Both the position numbers and the translations under genes were made by a program. This document shows, piece by piece, positions 20,475 through 29,423 of a stretch of DNA of 51,143 bases; position 1 is the stretch's first letter; each line of letters opens with the position of its first letter. The notes under the pieces are model-generated. The model was not told the DNA's origin, ran no database searches, and saw nothing but the letters and a program-made list of their open reading frames with translations. This DNA comes from a virus, in IMG/VR virus record IMGVR_UViG_3300046660_000285, positions 1 through 51,143 of that record. One strand, 5' to 3'.

Positions 20475-22469
20475 ATGTCCGGCCGCATCCGACCCGAGAG
20501 TGTCCGCCTGAAGGATGCGAGCAACGTCGTGCCGATCCGCGACGGGCTGATCTCGATGCTCACCGGCATGGGCACCACCACAGACCAGCGCAGCTACAGC
20601 CGCTATTTCGCGCGCTTCATGACCGACTACGAGATCGATCAGGCCTATCGCGGGTCATGGGTCATGCGCAAAGCGATCGACAAGCCCGCGACCGAGATGG
20701 TGCGGGAATGGCGCGACTGGCAGGCCGACAGCGACGTCATCGCCAAGCTCGAGGCCGAGGAAAAGCGGTTGGACCTCCGCAACAAGGTCCGACGCGCCGA
20801 ATGCCTGCGCGGGCTCGGTGGGGCCGGCATGGTTCTCTACGTGGGCGGGTCCGACGATGAACAGATCAATCCGCTCGATCCACAGAAGCTGCGCGCCGGC
20901 GACCTGAAGGCGATCCACGTCTGGCATCGGTCGCGCTTCGCACTGGGCGAGATGATCACCAACTGGGGCGACCCGTGGTTTGGGCATCCGTCTTATTACG
21001 AGATCCAGCTGCAAGGGACCTCGACCAGCAAGCCCATCCGCTTCCACCCCTCCCGCGTCGTCGCGTTCAAAGGTGAGCCGGTTGCCGATATCGTCGGCGT
21101 CGACTGGCGGTCCGCATTCTGGGGTCAGGCCAAGGTTCAGACGATCATGGACGCGATCCAGAACGTCGACACCGCGGATACGGGGTTTGCGGCGCTGATC
21201 AGCCAGGCCAGACTACGGCGCATCTACATCCCCAAGCTGCTCGACCTGATCAACGGTGCTGACGGCGAGGCAAAGTTGGCCAAGCGTTTGCAGGCCTTCG
21301 CGTTGGGCGAAAGCAACAACTCGGTGTCCTGGCTCGATGGCGGTGACGGCGCGACCGGCGCCGAGAGGATCGACGACAAGCAGGTCACGTGGACCGGCAT
21401 GCCCGACATCATGGCGGCGTATCGTACCGCGGCAGCAGCAGCCGCCGACATGCCCGCGACCGTGCTGTGGGGCATCTCGCCGCAGGGCATGAACGCGACC
21501 GGCGATTCCGATATCCAGCTGTGGCACAAGACGATCAAGGGCCGGCAAGACCTCGACCTACGCCCGTGCATGACGCAGATCGACGCGGCACTGGTCCCTT
21601 CGGCGCTCGGCAAGGTCGATGATGCCATCTGGTACGATTGGGCGCCGCTGTCGTCGCAGTCCGAGAAGGACGAGGCGACCACGTTCTTCACGTTTATGCA
21701 GGGCGTGGAGAAGCTGCAGGCGACCAATGCGTTGCCGACGATCGCGTTCGAGAAGGCGCTGCAGAACACGCTTGAGGAGCGGTCGTGGCTTCCCGGATTG
21801 GGCGATGCACTCGCCGAGATCGCGGAAGACGAGCGTTTCCCGTCGCTGAGCGAGCCCGATGTCGACGCGAACGGTAACCCGATCGATCCGAATGCACTGC
21901 AAGCGGAAGGAGGTGATCAGACCACCGGCGCCGAGAAGCCGCCCGTTCGCCGCGTCGCCAACGATGGGGAGGTGGACGACCAGTCGGGCCTCCCTTTCTG
22001 TGACATCTACAACCCGGATCAACCCCGGAACGAACATGGCGAATGGACCGCGACCGGAGCAATCACGCTCCACGTCAGCCGCGCGATGCAATCTCCGAAA
22101 GAGAAATCCACGACCTCCCTTGGAAAGGTGAGTAGCGCAAATGCCGCCGCCGTGCTGGAGAAGACCGGCGTGCATATCGCTGGGTTCGAGCGCGAGATCC
22201 GCAGCGACGATATCCGCCATGTGATGAAGTCGCACGGCGACCCGGCACGGGAAGCGGCGCGCGGCCAAATCGCGATACGCAAAGCCGATTTCGAGCAGAT
22301 TCCGATGATCGTCGAGAATGCCCACTCCATTAAGAAGGAAGGTGATGCTCGCAGCGCCAAGGGGTTGCGGCTCGAATATACCGCCAGCCTCGGCGGCCAC
22401 GAATATAGCTACGTCGAGACGGTCAGCGGCGGCAAAGTCGTCGCGCTGAAGTCGATGAGGAAGAAGTGA
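20475..22469 (+). CDS. Portal protein (DUF1073-like) fused to a C-terminal PBECR-like nuclease domain
   Basis: 664 aa from ATG 20475. Residues about 1-510 fit DUF1073-type portal proteins (IDKPATEMVREW ... DMPATVLWGISPQGMNATGDSD), which form the dodecameric DNA gate of the head. After a linker with DQPRNEHGEWTATG, residues about 564-664 (TGVHIAGFEREIRSDDIRHV then HGDPAREAARGQIAI, ADFEQIPMIVENA, GHEYSYVETV) resemble the phage Barnase-EndoU-ColicinE5/D-RelE-like family usually found at MuF C-termini. That part could act as an RNase/toxin released or injected with DNA. The fusion partner call is moderate. Confidence 0.88.
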   Translation: MSGRIRPESVRLKDASNVVPIRDGLISMLTGMGTTTDQRSYSRYFARFMTDYEIDQAYRGSWVMRKAIDKPATEMVREWRDWQADSDVIAKLEAEEKRLDLRNKVRRAECLRGLGGAGMVLYVGGSDDEQINPLDPQKLRAGDLKAIHVWHRSRFALGEMITNWGDPWFGHPSYYEIQLQGTSTSKPIRFHPSRVVAFKGEPVADIVGVDWRSAFWGQAKVQTIMDAIQNVDTADTGFAALISQARLRRIYIPKLLDLINGADGEAKLAKRLQAFALGESNNSVSWLDGGDGATGAERIDDKQVTWTGMPDIMAAYRTAAAAAADMPATVLWGISPQGMNATGDSDIQLWHKTIKGRQDLDLRPCMTQIDAALVPSALGKVDDAIWYDWAPLSSQSEKDEATTFFTFMQGVEKLQATNALPTIAFEKALQNTLEERSWLPGLGDALAEIAEDERFPSLSEPDVDANGNPIDPNALQAEGGDQTTGAEKPPVRRVANDGEVDDQSGLPFCDIYNPDQPRNEHGEWTATGAITLHVSRAMQSPKEKSTTSLGKVSSANAAAVLEKTGVHIAGFEREIRSDDIRHVMKSHGDPAREAARGQIAIRKADFEQIPMIVENAHSIKKEGDARSAKGLRLEYTASLGGHEYSYVETVSGGKVVALKSMRKK

Positions 22470-22564
22470 AGTGGAAGCCGCCGGGTCAACATGCCCTGCC
22501 AGTGGCAGTCCCGTGACCGTACACGTCCGAAACACCGCGGCTTCCGCCATGGACATAGCGGACA
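22470..22564. other. Short gap after portal, no supported gene
   Basis: About 95 bp. Only two very short GTG-initiated frames (16 and 19 codons) exist, coupled by GTGA; neither is convincing. No hairpin with T-run seen. Confidence 0.5.
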
Positions 22565-22729
22565 ATGCCTGAACAATCAACGAACGGATTGCCGCGCTGC
22601 CGGATCACCAAGGCCCCGGCCAACGTCTGGACCGATGTTGGTCCTCCGACGCGCAGGCGTGTGCATAATAGGGAAGTCGACGGCGATTCCGCAATGATCC
22701 CGGCCTCATTTCTAGCCGGAGCTTCCTGA
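22565..22729 (+). CDS. Possible 54-aa protein
   Basis: 54 aa, MPEQSTNGLPRCRITKAPAN and ending in SFLAGAS. It fills the gap between portal and the next gene, whose ATG follows its stop by one base. No Shine-Dalgarno stands out and no homolog is recognised, so coding status is uncertain. Confidence 0.4.
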   Translation: MPEQSTNGLPRCRITKAPANVWTDVGPPTRRRVHNREVDGDSAMIPASFLAGAS

Positions 22730-22730
22730 C

Positions 22731-22967
22731 ATGGCCAACCTGATCGCCATCGACCCCGAGCCCATCAGCGCATCCATCGTCGATTATCTCGAAAACCTCA
22801 TCGAGCGTGCCCGCGCCGGTCAGTTCTCAGCAGTCGCAGCCGCCTACGTCTATCGCGATGGATCGACTGGCAGCGGCTATTCCGATCAGCACAATCTCGC
22901 GACGATGGTTGGGTCGGTCGAAGCGCTCAAGGTAAAGCTGGTGCGGGATACGACCGATGGCGACTAA
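22731..22967 (+). CDS. Small conserved phage protein
   Basis: 78 aa: MANLIAIDPEPISASIVDYL, then ERARAGQFSAVAAAYVYRDGS and a short C-terminal helix. I recognise the pattern (short helix, AVAAA-type strand, RDGS) from small proteins near head genes of several siphophages; no function is assigned. It overlaps the MuF gene by 11 bp. Confidence 0.7.
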   Translation: MANLIAIDPEPISASIVDYLENLIERARAGQFSAVAAAYVYRDGSTGSGYSDQHNLATMVGSVEALKVKLVRDTTDGD

Positions 22968-23805
22968 GCCTGACGACGATCGCACGGCAGAGAAGATCAT
23001 CGCCGCCGCGTTGCTGGTCGGCGCCCTCTACAGCCTGCCAGCTATGATCGCGCGCGCCAGGGTCCGTCCGCGGCCGTTCCGACAGATCAAGCCGACGGAG
23101 GGCCTGCGCTCGTCCATGGCCGCGCCGTTCGTGCTGATCGTGCGAGCTTGGCAGGCTGAGCGCGCCGCGATCATGGGCGCATACGAGACCGCTCGCGCCA
23201 CCGGTGATGCGAGCACGCTTCTCCGCGCGATCGACGCAGCTGGCGAGCGGATTGCGGTTGCGGTGACGACTGCTCAAGCCCGCCTGCCGGATGCCGCAGC
23301 CCACGTAGAGCAATGGCACCGCGGACAATGGATACAGCGGATCAAGGCCGCGACCGGACTAGACGTGTCGCACCTCACCGGCGCGCGTGAGGTCCGCAAC
23401 GACATCGAGGATACCGTCGCATGGGCCCGCCGTCTCGCGGACGACGTGAGCCGCAAGGTCAAGAACGACCTGACGTCGGGATTGCTTGGCGACCTGGCAG
23501 CACGGAAACCGGCCACGTCCGCCAGCTCGACCGCAACCGACGTGCTGGCCAAAGCCAAGCGCCGCAGTCTCGGCATCGGCGTTGACCAGACCGACAAGCT
23601 GGTGACCGCGATGGGTCGATCACGGCGTCGCGCCGCCGGCATCGATCGCTTCCGATGGCATCACACACCCCATCTCCGCTTCCCGCGTCCGGATCACGTC
23701 GCCCGCGACAATCGGGTCTACAGCGAGCGCAACGCCCCGAACGATCGCGCCGGCACGCTGTGGGGTTGCCAGTGCTGGGAAGAGCCCCTGTTCGATCAGC
23801 CGTAA
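22957..23805 (+). CDS. MuF-like head morphogenesis protein
   Basis: 282 aa. The C-terminal segment FRWHHTPHLRFPRPDHVARD followed by PNDRAGTLWGCQCWEEPLF has the HxxH/C-x-C layout of the Mu F/SPP1 gp7 head morphogenesis domain; the N-terminal 190 residues are helical. Such minor head proteins bind the portal and can be ejected. The late motif copy 2 overlaps its stop codon. Confidence 0.85.
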   Translation: MATKPDDDRTAEKIIAAALLVGALYSLPAMIARARVRPRPFRQIKPTEGLRSSMAAPFVLIVRAWQAERAAIMGAYETARATGDASTLLRAIDAAGERIAVAVTTAQARLPDAAAHVEQWHRGQWIQRIKAATGLDVSHLTGAREVRNDIEDTVAWARRLADDVSRKVKNDLTSGLLGDLAARKPATSASSTATDVLAKAKRRSLGIGVDQTDKLVTAMGRSRRRAAGIDRFRWHHTPHLRFPRPDHVARDNRVYSERNAPNDRAGTLWGCQCWEEPLFDQP

Positions 23806-23831
23806 TCGGCCAACCTGTCGCGCCGTATCCC
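23799..23831 (+). promoter_or_regulatory. Late-unit motif, copy 2 (before tail tube gene)
   Basis: GATCAGCCGTAATC with GCCGTAAT at 23799-23806, second box TATCCC at 23826-23831. It overlaps the MuF stop codon and lies 61 bp before the tail tube ATG. Confidence 0.65.
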
Positions 23832-23859
23832 TCCGCCCGTTTCCCGGAGGAATGCAGAC

Positions 23860-24594
23860 ATGACCGTTCCGAGCACTGTCAAAGGTGGATATTTCGATGT
23901 GGCGGTCGACGTCACGACCCTTGGCCTGCTCGATGGTGGCGGCAGTCCGATCACCGGCTATGTCATCATTTGCGGGCTGAATACCCGCAACCTGACGCAC
24001 CAGGTCAACACGACCGACGAAGCGGTCCCGAACTGCCAGGATCCCGAGGAAGTGCCGTGGGTGTCGCGCAATGCGAACAGCCAGGAAAAGAACATGTCCG
24101 GCACGGGTCTGCACAACCGCGCGCAGACCAACGTCATCCGCGCTGTTTACGGTCGCACGTTGCCTTATCGCTTCATCGAAGGCGAGCCCGGCAATGACCT
24201 CGTCAGCCAGGGCTATTGGGAAGGCCCGTTCCTGTTCCAGCAGTGGCAGGAAGGCGCGACCGATAAGCAGAACGTGACCAGCCAGTTCACCTGGCAGAGC
24301 GATGGTATGGTCGATTGGGTGTCGACCACGGCGCCGACGCTGGCCACGCTCACCGCGACTCCGCTGACTGGCACCGCGGCGACCCCGTGGTCGGGCGTGG
24401 TGTCCGGCCGCCACGCAGGCTCGGAAATCAGCATCGTTGCGACCGGCGCGACCGCAGTCAGCTACGACGACGCGACCAACACGATCCATGCGACGTGGGC
24501 GACCGCGGGCAGCAAGTCGGTGAAGGTGACCGAGACGTTCGCCGAAGCCACCAACTCGCCGAAGCTGACGACGCTCACCGTCGTTATCTCGTAA
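23860..24594 (+). CDS. Major tail (tube) protein
   Basis: 244 aa with a CGGAGG Shine-Dalgarno. The N-terminal 155 residues form a beta-rich tube-type domain; about 160-244 (APTLATLTATPL ... GSKSVKVTETF) look like an Ig-like decoration domain (Big_2-type). Its place before the frameshifted chaperone and tape measure supports the tail tube role. The subunit polymerises around the tape measure. Confidence 0.82.
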   Translation: MTVPSTVKGGYFDVAVDVTTLGLLDGGGSPITGYVIICGLNTRNLTHQVNTTDEAVPNCQDPEEVPWVSRNANSQEKNMSGTGLHNRAQTNVIRAVYGRTLPYRFIEGEPGNDLVSQGYWEGPFLFQQWQEGATDKQNVTSQFTWQSDGMVDWVSTTAPTLATLTATPLTGTAATPWSGVVSGRHAGSEISIVATGATAVSYDDATNTIHATWATAGSKSVKVTETFAEATNSPKLTTLTVVIS

Positions 24595-24598
24595 CGCC

Positions 24599-25075
24599 GT
24601 GCAGACGTGGGTCGACATCGCTTTCGCTGACGGCGTCTACACGTTCAAGCTTGGCATGGGGCAGATCGCCGAGATCGAGCAGAAATGTGGGTCGGGCATC
24701 GGCGCGATCTATGCGCGGACGATCAAGGGGCGGTACGGCTACAAGAACGGGGAAATCTATCCCGACTTAGCGGAATACAAATTCGCCGAGCTGGTCGAGG
24801 TCGTCCGGCAAGGGCTGATCGGCGGTGGCTCCGGTGAAGTCGACGGCAAGCCCGTCGCCGTGTCGCCGGTGCGCGCCAACGATCTCGTCGAGCGGTACGT
24901 TCTGACCGCGTCGGACCAGCGTATGGCGATGACGCAGGTCTGGTCCCTCGCCTTCGCGATCCTTGCCGCGCTCATCGAGGGGTACACCCCGCCAAAAAAA
25001 GACGAGCCGGCGCCGAGCCGGCCAACCCGCAGGAAACAATCGACTGGGCAGGAGTCCTCACCAACTGCGCAATGA
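24599..25075 (+). CDS. Tail assembly chaperone, short form (gpG-like)
   Basis: 158 aa from GTG 24599. WVDIAFADGVYTFKLGMGQIAEIEQKCGSG is typical of the GTA gp10-like tail chaperones. It ends shortly after an A7 run at 24994-25000, where a -1 shift extends translation into 25000..25254 (long form). Such pairs guide tape-measure and tube assembly. Confidence 0.85.
   Translation: MQTWVDIAFADGVYTFKLGMGQIAEIEQKCGSGIGAIYARTIKGRYGYKNGEIYPDLAEYKFAELVEVVRQGLIGGGSGEVDGKPVAVSPVRANDLVERYVLTASDQRMAMTQVWSLAFAILAALIEGYTPPKKDEPAPSRPTRRKQSTGQESSPTAQ
24994..25000 (+). promoter_or_regulatory. Programmed -1 frameshift site (A AAA AAA)
   Basis: In the chaperone frame the heptamer reads A-AAA-AAA, a perfect X-XXY-YYZ slip site. 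The -1 frame is open from here through the downstream chaperone part to 25254. Confidence 0.85.
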
Positions 25076-25254
25076 TGGGTGTCCAGCCGTCGGAAGCGCG
25101 CAAACTGACGTGGTGGGAATATCAAGGCATGCTCTGGACCTGGAACGATCGCCACAGCACTGAGCGGGAGCCAGTCGAGGCACCTGAGGCCGCATTCGTC
25201 GAGCGCCGGCAGCAGCGTCTGGCCGATGCTGGCATAGCGAAGACTCTGCACTGA
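25000..25254 (+). CDS. Tail assembly chaperone, frameshift extension (gpT-like)
   Basis: Read in -1 frame from the A7 site: KRAGAEPANPQETIDWAGVL then NCAMMGVQPSEARKLTWWEY and GMLWTWNDRH. The DWAGVLTNCA ... LGVxPxExxxLTWxE pattern is the usual second chaperone part. A separate start at ATG 25072 exists but lacks the W-A-G-V-L segment, so the fusion is the better reading. The stop overlaps the tape measure ATG (TGATG). Confidence 0.82.
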   Translation, partial: RRAGAEPANPQETIDWAGVLTNCAMMGVQPSEARKLTWWEYQGMLWTWNDRHSTEREPVEAPEAAFVERRQQRLADAGIAKTLH

Positions 25255-28200
25255 TGGCCGAGGTTGTCGACGCCATCATCGCGGACCTCATCGTCCGGAA
25301 CCTCGACAAGTACGAGGCCGACTTCAATCGCGCGACCGCCGCGCACGACAAATTCGCTCGCTCGACCGATAAGCTCAAGGCACAGACCTTCGACCTGCAA
25401 GCCGAGGGGCAGAAGTACAAGGCCGGCACGAACGCAATTGGCGCGGCAGAGGAGGGCCTGACCCAGCGCGTCACCCGCACCCGCAAGGCGCGCGCGGATA
25501 CCGCCGTTGCCCAATCGAACCGCGAGACTGCCGCTGCAAAGAAGGCCGCCAAGGAGCAGGCCGACGCCGCGATTGCCGAGGCCCAGCGCGAGGAAGCTGC
25601 TGTCCGGCGCATCCGCAACATGGTCGCGCAATCGACTAGCAGCGGCGGCGTCCGCCGTGGCTCCGGCCGCATCGCCAGCACGTCGGTTCCGGGTGAACGC
25701 ACCGGCCAGGGCGCGATCCCGCTATCCGTGCTCAATGGCGGCGATGCGGCCGGAGCAGAAGCCGAAATCAACCACATGCTGGCCGATCGCGCCAAGCTGC
25801 AGGCCGCTCTCACCTTCGCGAGCAAGGAAGACGCCGCGGTCATCCGCGACAAGCTCGCCGAACTGCGCCTGATCAATCAGTTGCAGCGCGCCGGTTTGGG
25901 CGATGCCGAGATTGCGGTCGAGCTGGAAAAGCGCGCGCTGGCGGTGGAGATCGAGCGGGCGGCGGTAGCGGCCGGCAAGAGCAAGGGGTCGCTCGGGAAA
26001 GACGCGGAGCAGTTCGCGCGCGGGTCTGGATTCTACGCGGCAACCGGCGGCACGGCCGCGGTTGCCGGCATCGCAACCGCCGCATCGCTTGCGGCTGTCG
26101 TCGCTGTCACGAAGGAGGTAATCACCAGCGGGCTCGCCTATGCCGAGACGCTGAAGCAGGAGAGCGAGCAGCTGGGTATTTCCGCCCATGCGCTGCAGAT
26201 CTGGCGGGTCGTTGCCGAAGACGCCGGCGTGAAGACCGAGCAGCTGAAGGAGGGGTTCGGGCAACTCGCGTCCAACATCGGCAAGGCCCAAGAAGGGTCT
26301 CAGGAGCAGTCTAAGATCTTCAAGGCGCTGGGGATCGGCCTCGGCAATGCGAAGGATGGCTATAAGTCGCTCAACGATATCCTGCCGGTGTTCATGGACA
26401 AGCTGTCGAAGATTCCCGACCAGGCGCGGCGGTTGGCACTCGAAACCGCGCTTGGTGGCGAGCAATTGCGTAAGCTCGACCCGATCCTGTCGAAGGGTTC
26501 TGGCTCGTTCAACGAGATGGCTGAGGCAATCGACGCCACGGGCACCGCGCTCAGCAATCGCGAGATCCAGCGGGCAGCACAAACCGCGGCGCATCTCCGA
26601 CAGTTGAATGATCAGCTGCAGCGCCAACTTGCCGGATTCGTCGCCACGAATGCGAGCGCGATTGACCAGCTGGCCACGTCGTTCTTCCGGCTGGCGAGCA
26701 GCGCGATATCTGCGCTCGCGGCCCTGCAGCGCTTTGGCGCGCGTCGCGTGCTCCAAAGCGACATGGCTTCCGACGACCAGAAGGCGGCGGCGATCGACTT
26801 GCTAAACTCGACGCCGCAGGGACGGTTCGAAAATTCGCAGAGCATTGCCCGCGGCGCGAAGACCCTGGCCACGGCGGGCCGAACGATGGGGTATGGCGGG
26901 CAGATTTATGTCGACGGTCTTGGCTATGTTGACAACACCAAGGAGGGCCGCGCCAACGCCCTCGCAACGCTGAAACAGCGGTTCCAGGGCGTGAAGGGTG
27001 CTGCGGCGCTCGATGCAGAAAGCAATGATACCGCTCCCGCCGGTGGCGGACCCGACCTGAGCAAGATTTTCGCGCCGAAGGGTCCAAGGGGACCGAAGGA
27101 CAAGACGGACGAGCAAGCGAAGCGCTTCACGGATGAGATGGCGCGCCTGCAGGACGAGCAGTTGCGGGCCGTGGCCGATCAGACGCAGGATGAGCTTGCA
27201 CGTCTGGAGATCAAGGAGCAGCAGCTCAACACCGACACGGCGCGGCAGAAAGCCGACATCGAGCTGCAGGTTAAGCAGAAGCAACTCACACGCGCCCAGG
27301 CGGACGCGCTGGAACGCCAGCTCAACGATACGCACAACGCCCAGCTGACCGCAATCGAGCGCGACAAGGTGCTCGAGGCGATGAGGCGCACATACGATGC
27401 TGCGATCGCCGAGTTGGACGCGCAGGAGGATATCCTGCGCGACAAGGAATCTCTGGCGAAGACCGTCAAAGAGCGCGCCGCCCTGGAAAAGCAGATCCTT
27501 GAGATCGAACGACAGAAGGAAACGCTCGGCGCGAACTACACCATCGACCGCGCTGCGAACGACGACTCTTCCGTGTCGACCAGCGATCTCAACGCAGCCA
27601 ACCGCACCCTGAAAACGCAGGACAAGCGGTTTGCCGGGAGGTCCGCGACGATCGATGCCCAGAACCGCGGCCCATTGGCCGATTACCTGTCGTCGCTGCC
27701 GAACACGATGGGCCAGGTCAACGAAGCCATGGAGCACGCCGCTGCGTCCGGGCTGCAGAGGCTTGACGACGGGCTGACCAGCGCGGTCGCGAAGTTCCTG
27801 CACCTGCACGGGATCGCCGGCGAATTCCTCCAGGACCTGATCAAGATCGGCATCGAGCGCGAACTTCTGATCCCGCTCGCGAACATGCTTTTTCCGCAAC
27901 AGGGTGCATCGGCTGGGCTTGGCGGAGGTGGCGGCGGATTCGGCAGCATCCTGTCCTCGCTCGGTAGTCTGTTCGGCGGCGGCGGCAGTGGAAGCGCCCT
28001 AGCCGGCAACCTTGGCGCCGATTGGGGCGGTGGCGGCTCGGCGTTCAGCCCGAGTTCGGCTGCCAGCCTGTTGCAGTTCCTGCCGGCATTCGCGACCGGT
28101 GGCAGCGGCATCATCGGCGGCAACTACGGTACCGACAGAAACGTCCTCTCGCTGAACGGCCAGCCCTTCGCGCGCGTGAATCGTGGCGAGCCATTCGCGA

Positions 28201-28433
28201 TCGGACCGAACATTGGGGCGGCGAATGGGCGGGTGAACAGTCAGCCGTCGCAGGTTCTCGTCGTCCAACCGATTCATGCCGACTTCACCGGCGCGCGCAC
28301 CGATGAGCAGACCATGCGGCAGTTCATGCAGTACGCCGATGCGCGGTCACGGCAGGCTTATGAGGCGGCGGTCAGCACTGCGGCGGGGCAAGCGCCCGGC
28401 GTCATCGCACAGGCTCAGACGTTGAAGGGGTGA
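25254..28433 (+). CDS. Tail tape measure protein
   Basis: 1059 aa, the longest gene. Long alpha-helical, Ala/Gln/Lys-rich regions (residues 30-130, 620-760), a hydrophobic segment near 262-292 (TAAVAGIATAASLAAVVAV), and a Gly-rich C-terminal region. Its length should set tail length, giving a long-tailed siphovirus. Placed directly behind the frameshifted chaperone, as usual. Confidence 0.92.
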   Translation: MAEVVDAIIADLIVRNLDKYEADFNRATAAHDKFARSTDKLKAQTFDLQAEGQKYKAGTNAIGAAEEGLTQRVTRTRKARADTAVAQSNRETAAAKKAAKEQADAAIAEAQREEAAVRRIRNMVAQSTSSGGVRRGSGRIASTSVPGERTGQGAIPLSVLNGGDAAGAEAEINHMLADRAKLQAALTFASKEDAAVIRDKLAELRLINQLQRAGLGDAEIAVELEKRALAVEIERAAVAAGKSKGSLGKDAEQFARGSGFYAATGGTAAVAGIATAASLAAVVAVTKEVITSGLAYAETLKQESEQLGISAHALQIWRVVAEDAGVKTEQLKEGFGQLASNIGKAQEGSQEQSKIFKALGIGLGNAKDGYKSLNDILPVFMDKLSKIPDQARRLALETALGGEQLRKLDPILSKGSGSFNEMAEAIDATGTALSNREIQRAAQTAAHLRQLNDQLQRQLAGFVATNASAIDQLATSFFRLASSAISALAALQRFGARRVLQSDMASDDQKAAAIDLLNSTPQGRFENSQSIARGAKTLATAGRTMGYGGQIYVDGLGYVDNTKEGRANALATLKQRFQGVKGAAALDAESNDTAPAGGGPDLSKIFAPKGPRGPKDKTDEQAKRFTDEMARLQDEQLRAVADQTQDELARLEIKEQQLNTDTARQKADIELQVKQKQLTRAQADALERQLNDTHNAQLTAIERDKVLEAMRRTYDAAIAELDAQEDILRDKESLAKTVKERAALEKQILEIERQKETLGANYTIDRAANDDSSVSTSDLNAANRTLKTQDKRFAGRSATIDAQNRGPLADYLSSLPNTMGQVNEAMEHAAASGLQRLDDGLTSAVAKFLHLHGIAGEFLQDLIKIGIERELLIPLANMLFPQQGASAGLGGGGGGFGSILSSLGSLFGGGGSGSALAGNLGADWGGGGSAFSPSSAASLLQFLPAFATGGSGIIGGNYGTDRNVLSLNGQPFARVNRGEPFAIGPNIGAANGRVNSQPSQVLVVQPIHADFTGARTDEQTMRQFMQYADARSRQAYEAAVSTAAGQAPGVIAQAQTLKG

Positions 28434-28507
28434 GCGTGCCGTACGGCAATCGTTTGATGTTTCAGGCCGCGGACGCAAGATCGGACTGTACGACAGTTGA
28501 CCGATAG
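28430..28507 (+). pseudogene. Truncated start of a gene interrupted by the leftward cassette
   Basis: 25 codons from GTG 28430, overlapping the tape-measure TGA (GTGA): MSVPYGNRLMFQAADARSDC and a stop at 28505. A coupled start of this sort is normally followed by a full tail gene, but here the reading frame meets the 3' end of the leftward cassette. A perfect 12-bp palindrome TGCCGTACGGCA (28437-28448) sits at the junction. Reading it as a truncated gene is an inference. Confidence 0.45.
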
Positions 28508-28929
28508 TAGAGGTCCCGTGCAGACTTGGAAGTCATCGGCTTTATTATTTCGCCATGATACGGATTTGCGGTGGCCGAAGCGGTGTTCAAGAGCGGTTCC
28601 GCAGGCTTCGGCGTCCATGCAACTCCACCAGCGCACCTTCTGGCATCATCCGCGGTCACTGCCAGCATAGCGAAAGTGTTTGGCATGGCGCGGTACCGGT
28701 AGGTGGTGGGCAAACCCTGATTCAGCAAAAGCTGTTCGAGGTCCACGGACAGTCCAGGCTCCGAAGGCTTCATTTTGAACGCCTGGTCAGAAATCTTACG
28801 GCCATTGATTTCGCAAGGAACAATCTGCACCGGGCTCCTGCAATGGCGCAGCAGACGCTCTTTGGCTGTAATTGCCAAGTCGTCGGTTCGCGACAGCCCA
28901 AAGTAGTCCTGAATGATCAGGCAGACCAT
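28462..28929 (-). CDS. Cassette gene 3: uncharacterised protein
   Basis: 155 aa. After MVCLIIQDYFGLSRTDDLAI comes the stretch RSPVQIVPCEINGRKISDQAF followed by LSVDLEQLL. I recognise a G-R-x-x-S-x-A-F ... S-V-D pattern from uncharacterised proteins encoded near TIGR04255 genes. Start ATG 28929 overlaps the previous TAA (TAATG), so it is translated with the two genes upstream. The direction is opposite to all flanking late genes. No catalytic motif can be named. Confidence 0.75.
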   Translation of the reverse strand: MVCLIIQDYFGLSRTDDLAITAKERLLRHCRSPVQIVPCEINGRKISDQAFKMKPSEPGLSVDLEQLLLNQGLPTTYRYRAMPNTFAMLAVTADDARRCAGGVAWTPKPAEPLLNTASATANPYHGEIIKPMTSKSARDLYYRSTVVQSDLASAA

Positions 28930-29423
28930 TACCGGAAGTCTGTCCTCGCAATGCTGCGAAACAATTCGACCGCCTGTAAGCCCGTCGCTTCCACCTCGTC
29001 ACTGCTTCCCGCCTGCCGGACCCAGCACGAGACAGCTCCGCCTTCTTCCACGAGAAGACCAATCGAAAGCGCCTTAAGATGCCATTCCGCCTGCACAGAA
29101 CCATCGGCACCAGGGACAAGTGCGCCGACCTTACCTCCCTCGGGTAGCGCTAGCTTCAGATACTGCAGGATCTGATCAAGAGTTGACGGCTTGATAGGGT
29201 CAGCGCCGTACCCATCCCAATTCGGCGTTAATGCGCGGATCGCTGCAGCATGTGCGTCAACCCACGACTGCGCCGCGCTCGCCTTGCGCCCTTCCGGTCC
29301 GGTGCCACCGAGAAAGTTCGATAGACTTCCGATATTCGCGGCCTGTGCACTGATGCCGGTCGTAGAGAAGACGAACGCCGTCGCTGCTGTGGCAGCTTTA
29401 TATGCAAGGGATTGCTGCATCAT
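28929..29423 (-). CDS. Cassette gene 2: NWDGYGA-type protein with hydrophobic N-terminus
   Basis: 164 aa. The N-terminus (AYKAATAATAFVFSTTGISA) looks like a signal or membrane segment. The body carries LTPNWDGYGADPIKPSTLDQ, then GALVPGADGSVQAEWH and SIGLLVEEGGAVSCW, a motif arrangement seen in small uncharacterised proteins of sporadic distribution. Coupled to gene 1 by ATGA (29420-29423) and to gene 3 by TAATG. Function unknown. Confidence 0.75.
   Translation of the reverse strand: MMQQSLAYKAATAATAFVFSTTGISAQAANIGSLSNFLGGTGPEGRKASAAQSWVDAHAAAIRALTPNWDGYGADPIKPSTLDQILQYLKLALPEGGKVGALVPGADGSVQAEWHLKALSIGLLVEEGGAVSCWVRQAGSSDEVEATGLQAVELFRSIARTDFR

Noticed and set aside
21558-22580. 340-codon leftward frame opposite the portal gene
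   Set aside because: Shadow frame; no ribosome site and low-complexity composition.
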